Origin: Streptomyces silaceus
Lineage (GTDB): Bacteria > Actinomycetota > Actinomycetes > Streptomycetales > Streptomycetaceae
Assembly: GCF_001419745.1 (NCBI RefSeq)
Contig: NZ_LIRJ01000190.1
Span: forward strand, 1 to 62,650
Direction: 5' to 3'
Length of the DNA stretch: 62,650 nucleotides
Below, in pieces: positions 52,317-61,831 of this stretch. The notes under the pieces were generated by a model. That model saw only the letters and a list, made by a program, of their open reading frames with translations. It made no database searches and was not told where the DNA came from. Numbering within the stretch: the stretch's first letter is position 1; each line of letters begins with the position of its first letter. The translations under genes and the position numbers were made by a program.

Positions 52317-53858
52317 GTGGACCTGGCTCTAGCGCCGGAAACCCTGGCGCGATGGCAGTTCGGCATCACGACCGTCTACCACTTCCTGTTCGTGCCGCTG
52401 ACGATCTCGCTCGCCGCCCTCACGGCGATCCTCGAGACCGCGTGGGTGCGGACCGGCAAGGAGCACTACCTCAGAGCCACCAAGTTCTGGGGCAAGCTGT
52501 TCCTGATCAACATCGCGATGGGTGTCGTCACCGGCATCGTCCAGGAGTTCCAGTTCGGCATGAACTGGTCCGACTACTCGCGCTTCGTCGGTGACATCTT
52601 CGGGGCGCCGCTCGCCTTCGAGGCGCTGATCGCCTTCTTCTTCGAGTCGACCTTCATCGGCCTGTGGATCTTCGGCTGGGACAAGCTCCCGAAGAAGCTG
52701 CACTGCGCCACGATCTGGATCGTCTCCATCGGCACGATCCTGTCGGCGTACTTCATCATCGCCGCGAACGCCTTTATGCAGCACCCGGTCGGCTACAAGA
52801 TCGTGGAGCGTGACGGCACCAAGCGGGCGGAGCTCACCGACTTCGCGAAGGTGCTGTTCCAGGAGACGACGCTCGTCAACTTCTTCCACGTCATCTCGGC
52901 GGCCGTCCTCGTCGGCGGCGCCTTCATGACCGGCATCGCCATCTTCCACCTGCGCAAGAAGCAGCACGTGCGCACCATGCGGATGTCGATGCGGCTCGGC
53001 CTGGTCACCGCGTTCGTCGGCACCCTGCTCACCGTCATCAGCGCCGACACCCTCGGCAAGGTGATGTACGAGCAGCAGCCGATGAAGATGTCGGCCGCCG
53101 AGGCGCTGTGGGAGACCGAGAAGCCGGCGCCGTTCTCGCTCTTCGCGTACGGAGACGTCTCCAAGGGCCACAACGACGTCGCCATCGAGATCCCCGGGAT
53201 ACTGTCCTTCCTCGCCAAGAACAACTTCAGCGCCGAGATCCCCGGCATCAACGACCTCAACAAGGAGGCGCAGGAGAAGTTCGGGCCCGGTGACTACCGC
53301 CCCAACATCCCCACCGCCTACTGGTCGTACCGCTGGATGATCGGCTTCGGCGGGGTCTCGATGGCCCTGTGCACCGCCGGACTCTGGCTGACGCGCAAGA
53401 AGTTCTGGCTCGCTCCGGAGCACCGCACCGGCGCCGACGACGTGCCGAAGCTGATGCTCACCAAGAACAAGGAGCTCCACCCGAAGCTCGGCAACTGGTG
53501 GTGGCGGCTCTCGCAGTGGACGCTGATCTTCCCCCTCATCGGCACCGCCTGGGGCTGGATCTTCACCGAGACGGGGCGTCAGCCCTGGGTGGTCTACGGA
53601 GTCCTGCGCACCAGGGACGCGGTCTCGCCCGGGGTCTCCCAGGGCGAGGTGCTCACCTCGCTGATCGGGTTCACGCTGATCTACGCGATCCTCGCCGTGA
53701 TCGAGGTGAAGCTGCTGCTCAAGTACGTCAGGAAGGGCCCGCCCGAGCTGACCGAGGCGGACCTCAACCCGCCCACCAAGATCGGCGGACCGGGTTCGGG
53801 CAAGGGCTCCGACTCCGACTCCGACGACGCCGACCGGCCCATGGCCTTCTCGTACTGA
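52317..53858 (+). CDS. cydA: Cytochrome bd quinol oxidase subunit I
   Basis: A 513-residue, about 9-helix subunit with the haem sites: the N-terminal His in TTVYHFLFVPLT, then GRQPWVVYGVLRT and FESTFIGLWIFGWD. It reduces O2 with quinol under low oxygen. GTG 52317 has AAGGAG 7 nt upstream. An upstream reading frame (52288-52332, MTTVSKEKPQWTWL) overlaps the start and could couple translation. Operon with cydB and cydCD. Confidence 0.97.
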   Translation: MDLALAPETLARWQFGITTVYHFLFVPLTISLAALTAILETAWVRTGKEHYLRATKFWGKLFLINIAMGVVTGIVQEFQFGMNWSDYSRFVGDIFGAPLAFEALIAFFFESTFIGLWIFGWDKLPKKLHCATIWIVSIGTILSAYFIIAANAFMQHPVGYKIVERDGTKRAELTDFAKVLFQETTLVNFFHVISAAVLVGGAFMTGIAIFHLRKKQHVRTMRMSMRLGLVTAFVGTLLTVISADTLGKVMYEQQPMKMSAAEALWETEKPAPFSLFAYGDVSKGHNDVAIEIPGILSFLAKNNFSAEIPGINDLNKEAQEKFGPGDYRPNIPTAYWSYRWMIGFGGVSMALCTAGLWLTRKKFWLAPEHRTGADDVPKLMLTKNKELHPKLGNWWWRLSQWTLIFPLIGTAWGWIFTETGRQPWVVYGVLRTRDAVSPGVSQGEVLTSLIGFTLIYAILAVIEVKLLLKYVRKGPPELTEADLNPPTKIGGPGSGKGSDSDSDDADRPMAFSY

Positions 53859-53877
53859 AGGAAGGAGCGACGAGGAC

Positions 53878-54882
53878 ATGGAACTTCACGACGTCTGGTT
53901 CGTACTGATCGCCGTCCTGTGGATCGGCTACTTCTTCCTGGAGGGCTTCGACTTCGGGATCGGCGTACTGACCAAGCTGCTCGCCCGCGACCGGGTCGAG
54001 AAGCGGGTCCTGATCAACACCATCGGTCCCGTCTGGGACGGCAACGAGGTATGGCTGCTCACGGCGGGCGGCGCGACCTTCGCCGCCTTCCCCGAGTGGT
54101 ACGCGACGCTCTTCTCCGGCTTCTATCTGCCGCTGCTGATCATCCTGATCTGCCTGATCGTGCGCGGTGTGGCCTTCGAGTACCGCGCCAAGCGGCCCGA
54201 GGAGCGCTGGCAGACCAACTGGGAGCACGCGATCTTCTGGACCTCGCTGATCCCGGCGCTGCTGTGGGGCGTGGCCTTCGGCAACATCGTGCGCGGCGTG
54301 AAGATCGACGCCCACAAGGAGTACGTGGGCAACTTCTGGGACCTGCTCAACCCGTACGCGATCCTCGGCGGCCTGGTCACCCTGACGCTGTTCACCTTCC
54401 ACGGCGCGGTGTTCGCCTCGCTCAAGACGGTGGGCGACATCCGGGTGCGGGCGCGGAAGATGGCGCTGGGCCTCGGCCTGATCACCGCGGTGCTCGCGCT
54501 CGGGTTCCTGATCTGGACCCAGGCGGACAAGGGCGACGGCAAGAGCCTGGTCGCGATGGTCGTGGCGGTGCTCGCCCTGGTCGGCGCCATCGCGGCGATC
54601 CGGATCGGGCGCGAGGGCTGGTCGTTCGCGCTGTCGGGCATCACGATCGCGGCGGCCGTCGCGATGCTCTTCCTGACGCTCTTCCCGAACGTCATGCCGT
54701 CGTCGCTGAACGACGAGTGGAGCCTCACGGTCACCAACGCCTCGTCGAGCCCGTACACCCTGAAGATCATGACCTGGTGCGCCGGCGTCGCGACGCCCGT
54801 GGTGCTGCTCTACCAGTCGTGGACGTACTGGGTGTTCCGCAAGCGGATCGGCACGCAGCACATCGCCGACGCCGCGCACTGA
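53878..54882 (+). CDS. cydB: Cytochrome bd quinol oxidase subunit II
   Basis: A 334-residue membrane subunit: WIGYFFLEGFDFGIGVLTKL and GPVWDGNEVWLLTAGGA at the N-terminus are diagnostic. AAGGAAGGAG precedes the ATG. It starts 19 bp after cydA; its stop lies 18 bp before the first GTG of cydCD. Confidence 0.97.
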   Translation: MELHDVWFVLIAVLWIGYFFLEGFDFGIGVLTKLLARDRVEKRVLINTIGPVWDGNEVWLLTAGGATFAAFPEWYATLFSGFYLPLLIILICLIVRGVAFEYRAKRPEERWQTNWEHAIFWTSLIPALLWGVAFGNIVRGVKIDAHKEYVGNFWDLLNPYAILGGLVTLTLFTFHGAVFASLKTVGDIRVRARKMALGLGLITAVLALGFLIWTQADKGDGKSLVAMVVAVLALVGAIAAIRIGREGWSFALSGITIAAAVAMLFLTLFPNVMPSSLNDEWSLTVTNASSSPYTLKIMTWCAGVATPVVLLYQSWTYWVFRKRIGTQHIADAAH

Positions 54883-54900
54883 GTCTCCTTCGGAGGGTGT

Positions 54901-54914
54901 GTTTCACGTGAAAC
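54901..54914. other. parS site, copy 7 (over the cydCD start)
   Basis: Exact GTTTCACGTGAAAC. On the plus strand it spans the two possible GTG start codons of cydCD (54899 and 54908) and reads F-H-V-K in frame. Confidence 0.92.
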
Positions 54915-57900
54915 CGATCGACCCGCGCCTGCTTCGGTACGCCCGCGCCACCCGCTTCTTCCTTGTCGCGGTGGTGGTCCTGGGGCTGGTCGGAGCGGGG
55001 CTGGTCATCGGTCAGGCGATGCTCATCGCCGAGATCGTGGTGGGCTCCTTCCAGAAGGGGCTCTCCCTCGGGGAGTTGAGGACCCCGGTCGTCCTGCTCG
55101 CCCTGGTCGCGGTGGGCCGGGGGCTGGTCTCCTGGCTGACCGAGCTGGCCGCGCACCGGGCGAGCGCGGCGGTCAAGTCGGAGCTGCGGGGCCGGCTGCT
55201 GGAGCGGGCGGGGGCGCTCGGCCCCGGGTGGCTGACCAGCCAGCGGACGGGCTCGCTCGTCTCGCTGGCGACGCGGGGCGTGGACGCGCTCGACGACTAC
55301 TTCTCGCGCTATCTGCCGCAGTTGGGGCTCGCGGTGGTGGTGCCGGTGGCGGTGCTCGCCCGCATCGTCACCGAGGACTGGGTGTCGGCGGCGATCATCG
55401 TCGTGACGCTGCCGCTCATCCCGGTCTTCATGATTCTGATCGGCTGGGCCACGCAGAACCGGATGGACCGTCAGTGGCGGCTCCTGTCCCGGCTGTCGGG
55501 CCACTTCCTCGACGTGGTGGCGGGGCTGCCGACCCTGAAGGTGTTCGGCCGCGCCAAGGCGCAGGCCGAGTCGATCCGCCGGATCACCGGCGAGTACCGC
55601 CAGGCCACGATGCGGACCCTGCGCATCGCCTTCCTGTCGTCGTTCGCCCTGGAACTGCTCGCGACGATCTCGGTCGCGCTGGTCGCGGTGACCATCGGCA
55701 TGCGGCTCGTCCACGGCGAAATGGATCTGTACGACGGTCTCGTCGTCCTCGTCCTCGCGCCCGAGGCCTACCTGCCGCTGCGGCAGGTAGGGGCGCAGTA
55801 CCACGCGGCGGCGGAGGGGCTCTCGGCCGCCGAGGAGATCTTCGAGGTCCTGGAGACCCCGGTGCCGGCCGCGGGGGACGGGGCGGTGCCCTTCGGGGCG
55901 ATCGCCTTCGAGGACGTGACGGTGCGGTACCCGGGGCGGGAGTCGGACGCGGTGTCCGGGGCGGCCTTCGAGGTGGCGCCCGGGGAGACCGTGGCGCTCG
56001 TCGGGCCCAGCGGGGTGGGCAAGTCGACCCTGCTGAACGTGCTGCTGGGGTTCGTCGCGCCGACCTCGGGCCGGGTGCGGGTGGGCGGCGTGGACCTCGC
56101 CGACGTCTCCCCCGAGCGGTGGCGCGAGCGGATCGCGTGGGTGCCGCAGCGGCCGCATCTGTTCGCCGGGACCATCGCGGAGAACGTGCGGCTCGCGCGG
56201 CCGGACGCGGACGACGCGGCGGTGCGGGGGGCGCTGCGCTCGGCCGGGGCGCTGGACTTCGTGGACGCCCTGCCCGACGGGGCCGCCACCGTCCTCGGGG
56301 AGGACGGGGCCGGGCTCTCCGCGGGTCAGCGGCAGCGGCTCGCGCTGGCGCGGGCGTTCCTCGCGGACCGGCCCCTGGTGCTGCTCGACGAGCCGACGGC
56401 GGCGCTCGACGGCGGGACCGAGGCGGAGGTCGTCGAGGCGGTGCGACGGCTGGCCGCCGGGCGGACCGTTCTGCTCGTCGTGCACCGGCCCGCGCTGCTG
56501 GCCGTCGCCGACCGGGTGGTCCGGCTGGAGGCCTCCGCCGATCGCGCCCGGCACCGGGAGCCGTCCCCGGCCGCGCCGCCCAGCGGCACGACGGCCCACG
56601 ACGGCCAGGACACCGCGCCCGTGGCCCTGCCCGAGGACGCCCGCCCCAGGGGAGGCGCGCTGGCCCGGGTCCGGCACGCCGCGCGGGCCCGACGCGGGCA
56701 GCTGGCGCTGGCCCTGCTGCTCGGGAGTCTCGCGCTCGCCAGCGCCGTGGGGCTCATGGCCACCTCCGGGTGGCTGATCTCCAGGGCCTCTGAGCAGCCG
56801 CCCGTGATGTACCTGATGATCGCCGTGACGGCGACCCGCGCCTTCGGCATCGGCCGTGCCGTCTTCCGGTACGCCGAGCGGCTCGTCTCGCACGACGCGG
56901 TGCTGCGGATGCTCGCCGACACCCGCGTCGCCGTCTACCGGCGCCTGGAGCGGCTCGCCCCGGCGGGCCTGCGCGGGACCCGCCGCGGCGACCTCCTGTC
57001 CCGGCTGGTCGCCGACGTCGACGCCCTGCAGGACTACTGGCTGCGCTGGCTGCTGCCCGCGTCCGCCGCGGCCGTCGTGAGCGCCGGAGCCGTCGGCTTC
57101 ACCGCGTGGCTGCTGCCCGAGGCGGGCGCCGTGCTCGCCGTCGGACTGCTCGCCGCGGGCCTCGGCGTGCCGCTGGTGAGCGGGGCCGTGGCCCGTCGCG
57201 CCGAGCGCAGGCTGGCCCCCGCGCGCGGGGTGCTCGCCACCCGCGTCGCCGATCTGCTCACCGGGACCGCCGAGCTGACCGTCGCGGGCGCGCTGCGGCG
57301 GCGTACGGCCAAGGCCGCGGAGGCCGACGCCGAGCTGACCCGGATCGCCTCCCGGGGCGCCACCGCCACCGCGCTCGGCGACGGGCTCGGGGCGCTCGTC
57401 ACCGGGCTCACCGTGGCCGCGGCCGCCGTCGTCGGCGTGCAGGCGGTCCACGACGGGCGGCTCAGCGGGGTCGCCCTCGCCGTGGTCGTGCTCACGCCGC
57501 TCGCCGCCTTCGAGGCCGTGATGGGGCTGCCGCTCGCCGTGCAGTACCGCCAGCGGGTCAGGAAGAGCGCCGAGCGGGTCCACGAGGTCCTCGACGCGCC
57601 CGAGCCCGTCCCGGAGCCCGCCGAGCCCGCACCGGCGCCCCGATCGCCCTTCCCGCTGCGTGTGGAGGGCCTGCGCGCCCGCCACGAGGGGCAGGAGCGG
57701 GACGCGCTCGCGGGCGTCGGCCTGACGCTGGAGCGCGGCCGCCGGATCGCCGTGGTCGGCCCGTCGGGCTCCGGCAAGACGACGCTCGCGCAGGTGCTGC
57801 TGCGGTTCCTGGGCGCGTACGAAGGGACGTACACGCTCGGGGGCACGGACGCGGCCGCGCTGGACGGCGACACCGTGCGCGGCATGGTCGGGCTGTGCGC

Positions 57901-58396
57901 CCAGGACGCGCACATCTTCGACAGCTCGGTGCGCGAGAACCTGCTGCTCGCCAAGAAGGACGCCACGGACGAGGAGCTGCGGGACGCCCTGGCGCGGGCG
58001 CGGCTGGACGACTGGGTCGGCTCGCTGCCCGACGGCCTCGACACGCTCGTCGGCGAGCACGGCGCCCGGCTCTCCGGAGGACAGCGGCAGCGGCTCGCGC
58101 TGGCCCGCGCGCTGCTCGCGGACTTCCCCGTCCTCGTCCTCGACGAGCCCGCCGAGCACCTCGACCTGCCGACCGCCGACGCCCTCACCGCGGACCTGCT
58201 GGCCGCGACCGAGGGCCGTACGACGCTGCTCATCACGCACCGGCTCGCCGGGCTCGACGCGGTGGACGAGGTGCTCGTCCTGGACGCGGGACGGGTGGTC
58301 CAGCGCGGCGCGTACGCGCGGCTCGCGGCGGAGGAGGGGCCGCTGCGGCGGATGCTGGACGTGGAGCGGGCGGCGGACCTGCTGACGGCGGGCTGA
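54908..58396 (+). CDS. cydCD: Fused CydC-CydD ABC transporter
   Basis: About 1,162 residues, a fusion of the two half-transporters needed to assemble cytochrome bd by exporting thiol compounds (glutathione/cysteine in E. coli; mycothiol is the likely actinobacterial equivalent, inferred). Each half has six helices and an ATPase: Walker A GPSGVGKST (about 372) and GPSGSGKTT (about 957), signatures LSAGQRQRLALARA and LSGGQRQRLALARA. GTG 54908 is favoured by a GGAGGG 10 nt upstream; GTG 54899 (VFHVKPID) is possible but too close. The fused form is usual in streptomycetes. Confidence 0.95.
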   Translation: MKPIDPRLLRYARATRFFLVAVVVLGLVGAGLVIGQAMLIAEIVVGSFQKGLSLGELRTPVVLLALVAVGRGLVSWLTELAAHRASAAVKSELRGRLLERAGALGPGWLTSQRTGSLVSLATRGVDALDDYFSRYLPQLGLAVVVPVAVLARIVTEDWVSAAIIVVTLPLIPVFMILIGWATQNRMDRQWRLLSRLSGHFLDVVAGLPTLKVFGRAKAQAESIRRITGEYRQATMRTLRIAFLSSFALELLATISVALVAVTIGMRLVHGEMDLYDGLVVLVLAPEAYLPLRQVGAQYHAAAEGLSAAEEIFEVLETPVPAAGDGAVPFGAIAFEDVTVRYPGRESDAVSGAAFEVAPGETVALVGPSGVGKSTLLNVLLGFVAPTSGRVRVGGVDLADVSPERWRERIAWVPQRPHLFAGTIAENVRLARPDADDAAVRGALRSAGALDFVDALPDGAATVLGEDGAGLSAGQRQRLALARAFLADRPLVLLDEPTAALDGGTEAEVVEAVRRLAAGRTVLLVVHRPALLAVADRVVRLEASADRARHREPSPAAPPSGTTAHDGQDTAPVALPEDARPRGGALARVRHAARARRGQLALALLLGSLALASAVGLMATSGWLISRASEQPPVMYLMIAVTATRAFGIGRAVFRYAERLVSHDAVLRMLADTRVAVYRRLERLAPAGLRGTRRGDLLSRLVADVDALQDYWLRWLLPASAAAVVSAGAVGFTAWLLPEAGAVLAVGLLAAGLGVPLVSGAVARRAERRLAPARGVLATRVADLLTGTAELTVAGALRRRTAKAAEADAELTRIASRGATATALGDGLGALVTGLTVAAAAVVGVQAVHDGRLSGVALAVVVLTPLAAFEAVMGLPLAVQYRQRVRKSAERVHEVLDAPEPVPEPAEPAPAPRSPFPLRVEGLRARHEGQERDALAGVGLTLERGRRIAVVGPSGSGKTTLAQVLLRFLGAYEGTYTLGGTDAAALDGDTVRGMVGLCAQDAHIFDSSVRENLLLAKKDATDEELRDALARARLDDWVGSLPDGLDTLVGEHGARLSGGQRQRLALARALLADFPVLVLDEPAEHLDLPTADALTADLLAATEGRTTLLITHRLAGLDAVDEVLVLDAGRVVQRGAYARLAAEEGPLRRMLDVERAADLLTAG

Positions 58397-58454
58397 ACCG
58401 TGTCCGGGCCCGTCCGCGGACATCCGGTGACGGCAGGCCGCCCGCCCGGCCGCG

Positions 58455-58740
58455 GCTCGGACGAGGACGGGCGCGTGCGCCGGGACTCGGACGAAGAGGG
58501 AAGCCCGCGACGGGGCTCGGAGGAGGAAAGCCGACCGCTACAGCCCTCGGACAAGAGCGGACACTCGCGCCTGGGCTCGGACGGCGACAGTCGTCGGCGC
58601 CAGCGCTCGGACGAGGACAGCCGGCCGCGCGGGCGCTCGGACGAAGACGGCCGCCCGCGCCGACGCCCGGACGAAGACGGCCGACAGCGTGAGCACTCGG
58701 GCGAAGACAGCCCGCGCCGACGCTCGGGCGAAGACGGTCG
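58455..58740. repeat. Ten tandem 27-30-bp units encoding S-D-E-D decapeptides
   Basis: Each unit begins TCGGACGAGGAC or a variant, spaced 30 bp apart (one 27 bp). In the plus-strand frame that continues into the histidine kinase, units read SDEDGRVRRD, SDEEGSPRRG and so on, with synonymous changes (GAG/GAA, CGC/CGT/CGA). It may encode an N-terminal extension of that kinase (frame open from GTG 58400) or be an intergenic minisatellite. Confidence 0.85.
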
Positions 58741-58846
58741 TCGGACCGTCGTGGCCCGGTTGTTCGCGAAGGCGTTCGGCCGGGGACGGGGCGCGCGTGA
58801 CCGCTTCGACTTTCCCCTGCAAATGGGACTTACTACGCTCAAAGGC

Positions 58847-60583
58847 ATGTCAGCACCTTCGGCCTCCGCCGATTCCCCGCTCCCCGACGGCACGCCGGAC
58901 TCGGTGGAGGCGGCGGCGCGGGCGACCCGCAGCCTCCAGGGGCTTTCGCCCGAGCTGACGTCGCGGGTGCCGCAGCTGCTCGAAGCGATGCGGTCGGTCG
59001 GCACCGGGCTCGAACTGCACACCACCCTGGACCGCATCTGCGAGACCGCCGCCGAGCTCGCGGACGCCCACTACGCCGCGATCGGTGTCGTCGCCGAGGA
59101 CGGCGAGGGGCTCTCCGACTTCGTCTACTACGGCATCGACAAGGAGACCGCCGAGCGGATCGGACGCCTGCCCGACGGCCACAGGGGGCTCCTCGGCGCC
59201 CTCATCCACCAGCCGAGGACGCTGCGCCTGGGCGATCTCTCCACCGATCCGCGCTCGTGCGGTTTCCCGCCCCACCACCCGCCGATGCGGACCTTCCTCG
59301 GCGTCCCGATCCGCGTCCAGGGCGAGATCTTCGGCAACCTCTATCTGACCGAGAAGCGGGGCGGCGGCGAGTTCAACGACTACGACGTCCACATGGTGCG
59401 CGTCCTCGCCACGGAGGCGGGCATCGCCATCGGCAACGCCCGCCTGTACGAGGCCGCCAAGCAGCGCGAGCGCTGGATCGACGGCTCCGTGGCGGTCACC
59501 ACCGCCCTGCTGTCCGGCAGCGACGCCGAGGACGCCCTCGCGGTCGTCGCCGAGCAGGCCAGGCACCTCGCGGACTCGGCCGCCGGCATCGTGCTGCTGC
59601 CCGACAAGGAGGGCGGCATGGAGATCGTCGCCGTCTCCTCGGACGAGCCCAGCGGCGCGCTCGGCGTGATCGTCCCTCCGGAGAGCCGCATCGTCGCCGA
59701 CCTCCTCGACGGGGAGTCCGTGTTCATCGACGACGCGGCCACCGACCCGCGCATCATGACCGACCTCGCGCGCGGCTACGGCCCCGTGATGATGCTGCCG
59801 CTGCAGAGCGACGGCCGGGTCCTGGGGACGCTGGTGACACCCCGCGCGCGGGGCGCACGGCCGTTCAGCGAGGCCGAGCGGACGCTCGCCGCGCAGTTCG
59901 CGTCCCAGGCCGCCCTCGCGCTGATGATGGCCGAGGCGCAGCGGGACCGGGAGCGCCTCGCGGTGTACGAGGACCGCGACCGGATCGCCAGGGATCTGCA
60001 CGACCTCGTCATCCAGCGGCTCTTCGCCACCGGCATGATGCTGGAGAGCGCCCAGCGCAGGTCGGTCGTGCCGGAGGTACAGGTCGGCGTCGGCAGGGCC
60101 GTCGACGAACTGGACGTGACGATCCAGGAGATCCGCACGGCGATCTTCGCGCTGCAGCAGGGCCCCGCCGAGGCCCCGTCGGGCCTGCGCACCCGCGTCC
60201 TGCGCGAGATCAACATGGCCGCTGTCCCCCTGGGCTTCAAGCCGACGCACCACTTCGTGGGCCCGGTCGACACGGTCGTCGGCGAACTGACCGGAAAGAA
60301 CCTCATCGCGGCCCTCCGGGAGGCCCTGTCCAATGCGTTCCGGCACGCGCAGGCCGCCCGCATCGACGTCGTCGTCGACGCGACCGTGGTCCTTCCGGAC
60401 GGGCAGCAGGGCGTGCGCCTGACCGTCGCCGACGACGGCGTGGGCATCGCGGAGGGCGGCCGGCGCAGCGGCCTGAAGAACCTCAAGCGGCGGGCGGAGT
60501 CGCTCGGCGGCGACAGCTGGTACGGGCCCGGCATCGGCGAGGACGGCGGCGGCACGACGGTGGTGTGGGAGGCGCCGTACTGA
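58847..60583 (+). CDS. Two-GAF sensor histidine kinase (DevS/DosS-like)
   Basis: About 578 residues. GAF1 (about 45-190) and GAF2 (about 210-355) are followed by HisKA_3 with the phosphorylation His385 in IARDLHDLVIQRLFA and an HATPase domain with VADDGVGIAEGG. The domain order resembles DevS/DosS, which sense O2, NO or redox; haem ligands cannot be confirmed here. ATG 58847 is the conservative start; it has only a poorly placed AAAGG, and the frame is open back to GTG 58400, 3 bp after cydCD, through the decapeptide repeats. No response regulator is adjacent. Confidence 0.88.
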   Translation: MSAPSASADSPLPDGTPDSVEAAARATRSLQGLSPELTSRVPQLLEAMRSVGTGLELHTTLDRICETAAELADAHYAAIGVVAEDGEGLSDFVYYGIDKETAERIGRLPDGHRGLLGALIHQPRTLRLGDLSTDPRSCGFPPHHPPMRTFLGVPIRVQGEIFGNLYLTEKRGGGEFNDYDVHMVRVLATEAGIAIGNARLYEAAKQRERWIDGSVAVTTALLSGSDAEDALAVVAEQARHLADSAAGIVLLPDKEGGMEIVAVSSDEPSGALGVIVPPESRIVADLLDGESVFIDDAATDPRIMTDLARGYGPVMMLPLQSDGRVLGTLVTPRARGARPFSEAERTLAAQFASQAALALMMAEAQRDRERLAVYEDRDRIARDLHDLVIQRLFATGMMLESAQRRSVVPEVQVGVGRAVDELDVTIQEIRTAIFALQQGPAEAPSGLRTRVLREINMAAVPLGFKPTHHFVGPVDTVVGELTGKNLIAALREALSNAFRHAQAARIDVVVDATVVLPDGQQGVRLTVADDGVGIAEGGRRSGLKNLKRRAESLGGDSWYGPGIGEDGGGTTVVWEAPY

Positions 60584-60747
60584 GGCCTTTGGCGGGCGTT
60601 GTGCCGGGCTCCGCGACGGGCTGCTCCTGGGACTGACCCCCGGGACGCCGTTCGGCGGTACGCCCATGGTCCGTACGGGGCACCGTGCCCCCCGAGTGCA
60701 CGAGTCGCGCAGGAAGCGCACCGCCGTCGCGGGCAACGATCCGTGAC

Positions 60748-61788
60748 ATGTGCCTGAGCCTCCGCCGTCCGCAGCCGGTCGTCACCGTGGCGGTGCTGCT
60801 GTGCGCGCTGCTCGGGCCCACACCGCCGGCCACCGCCTCCGAGGGGCCGAGCGCGAGCGCCGACGTGGCACGCCTCTACGAAGAGGCCTCCGCGGCGACC
60901 GCACGCTACGAAGAGGGGCGTCGGGCGGCCGTCGTCCAGAAGACGAGGGTCCGGAAACTGGACCGACTCCTCGCCGAGGAGCGGCACGAAGTGGCGGTGC
61001 TCCACGGCGACCTGGGCCGGATGGCCCGCGCCCAGTACCGCACCGGCGGCGGCCTCCCCTACACCGCGCAGCTGCTCCTCGCCGAGAGCCCCGACGCCCT
61101 GATGCGCGGCAAGCAGCTGCTCGGGCAGGCCGACCTGGCCGTCAACAACGCCGTCGCCAAGACCCAGCGGGCCGCCGCGCGCCTCTCCGTCGCCAAGGGC
61201 AGGGCCGACCGGGCCAAGCGCTCCCTGGAACGGCGCAACGCACGCCTGGCGGAGCTCAAGCGCGGCATCGAGCGGAAGCTGGAGTCGGCGCGGTGGTCCC
61301 TGCAGGGCGAGGCCGACGAATCGGTCGCCGCGGGCAAGTGCCGGGGCGCCGTCCGCCTGGATCAGCCGAAAACGGCCGCCACGCGCGCGTGGGTGACGCC
61401 GGTGGAGTCGTACGAACTGTCGGCGGGTTTCGACAGCGCCGGTGAGCGCTGGGCCCACCGGCACACCGGGCAGGACTTCGCGGTCGGCATCGGGACGCCC
61501 GTGCGGTCGGTCGGCGCGGGCCGGGTGGAGAGCGTGTCGTGCGGCGGGGGCTTCGGCATCGAGGTCGTGGTGCGGCACAAGGGCGGGTACTTCACGCAGT
61601 ACGCGCACCTCGCGGCCGTCACCGTCGACCAGGGGGAGCGGGTGCGCGCCGGCCAGTGGGTCGGACAGGCGGGCACGACCGGCAACTCGACCGGCCCGCA
61701 TCTGCACTTCGAGACGCGCCTGACGCCGTATCTGGGCTCGGGCGTGGATCCCAGGAAGTGGCTGGCCGAGCGGGGCGTCAGGCTCTGA
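60748..61788 (+). CDS. Secreted M23 peptidase (LytM-type) with coiled coil
   Basis: About 346 residues. A signal peptide (RRPQPVVTVAVLLCALLG, cleavage near TASEG), a coiled-coil segment (about 35-190, rich in Ala, Arg and Glu), then the M23 domain: HRHTGQDFAVGIG (first zinc ligands His, Asp) and GPHLHFETRL (HxH). It cuts or activates cutting of peptidoglycan stem peptides. The layout resembles EnvC/NlpD-like amidase activators and RipA partners. Start ATG 60748 (MCLSLRRPQP) is in the best position; the frame is open to 60685. Confidence 0.88.
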   Translation: MCLSLRRPQPVVTVAVLLCALLGPTPPATASEGPSASADVARLYEEASAATARYEEGRRAAVVQKTRVRKLDRLLAEERHEVAVLHGDLGRMARAQYRTGGGLPYTAQLLLAESPDALMRGKQLLGQADLAVNNAVAKTQRAAARLSVAKGRADRAKRSLERRNARLAELKRGIERKLESARWSLQGEADESVAAGKCRGAVRLDQPKTAATRAWVTPVESYELSAGFDSAGERWAHRHTGQDFAVGIGTPVRSVGAGRVESVSCGGGFGIEVVVRHKGGYFTQYAHLAAVTVDQGERVRAGQWVGQAGTTGNSTGPHLHFETRLTPYLGSGVDPRKWLAERGVRL

Positions 61789-61831
61789 GGGCCCTGCCCT
61801 CGCCCTGCGGCGTGAGGGCGCTGCGCGCGCC

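Noticed and set aside
54767..58423. Very long (1,218-codon) minus-strand frame across cydCD
   Set aside because: Shadow of cydCD: Arg/Gly/Pro-rich product with no recognisable fold or initiation signal.
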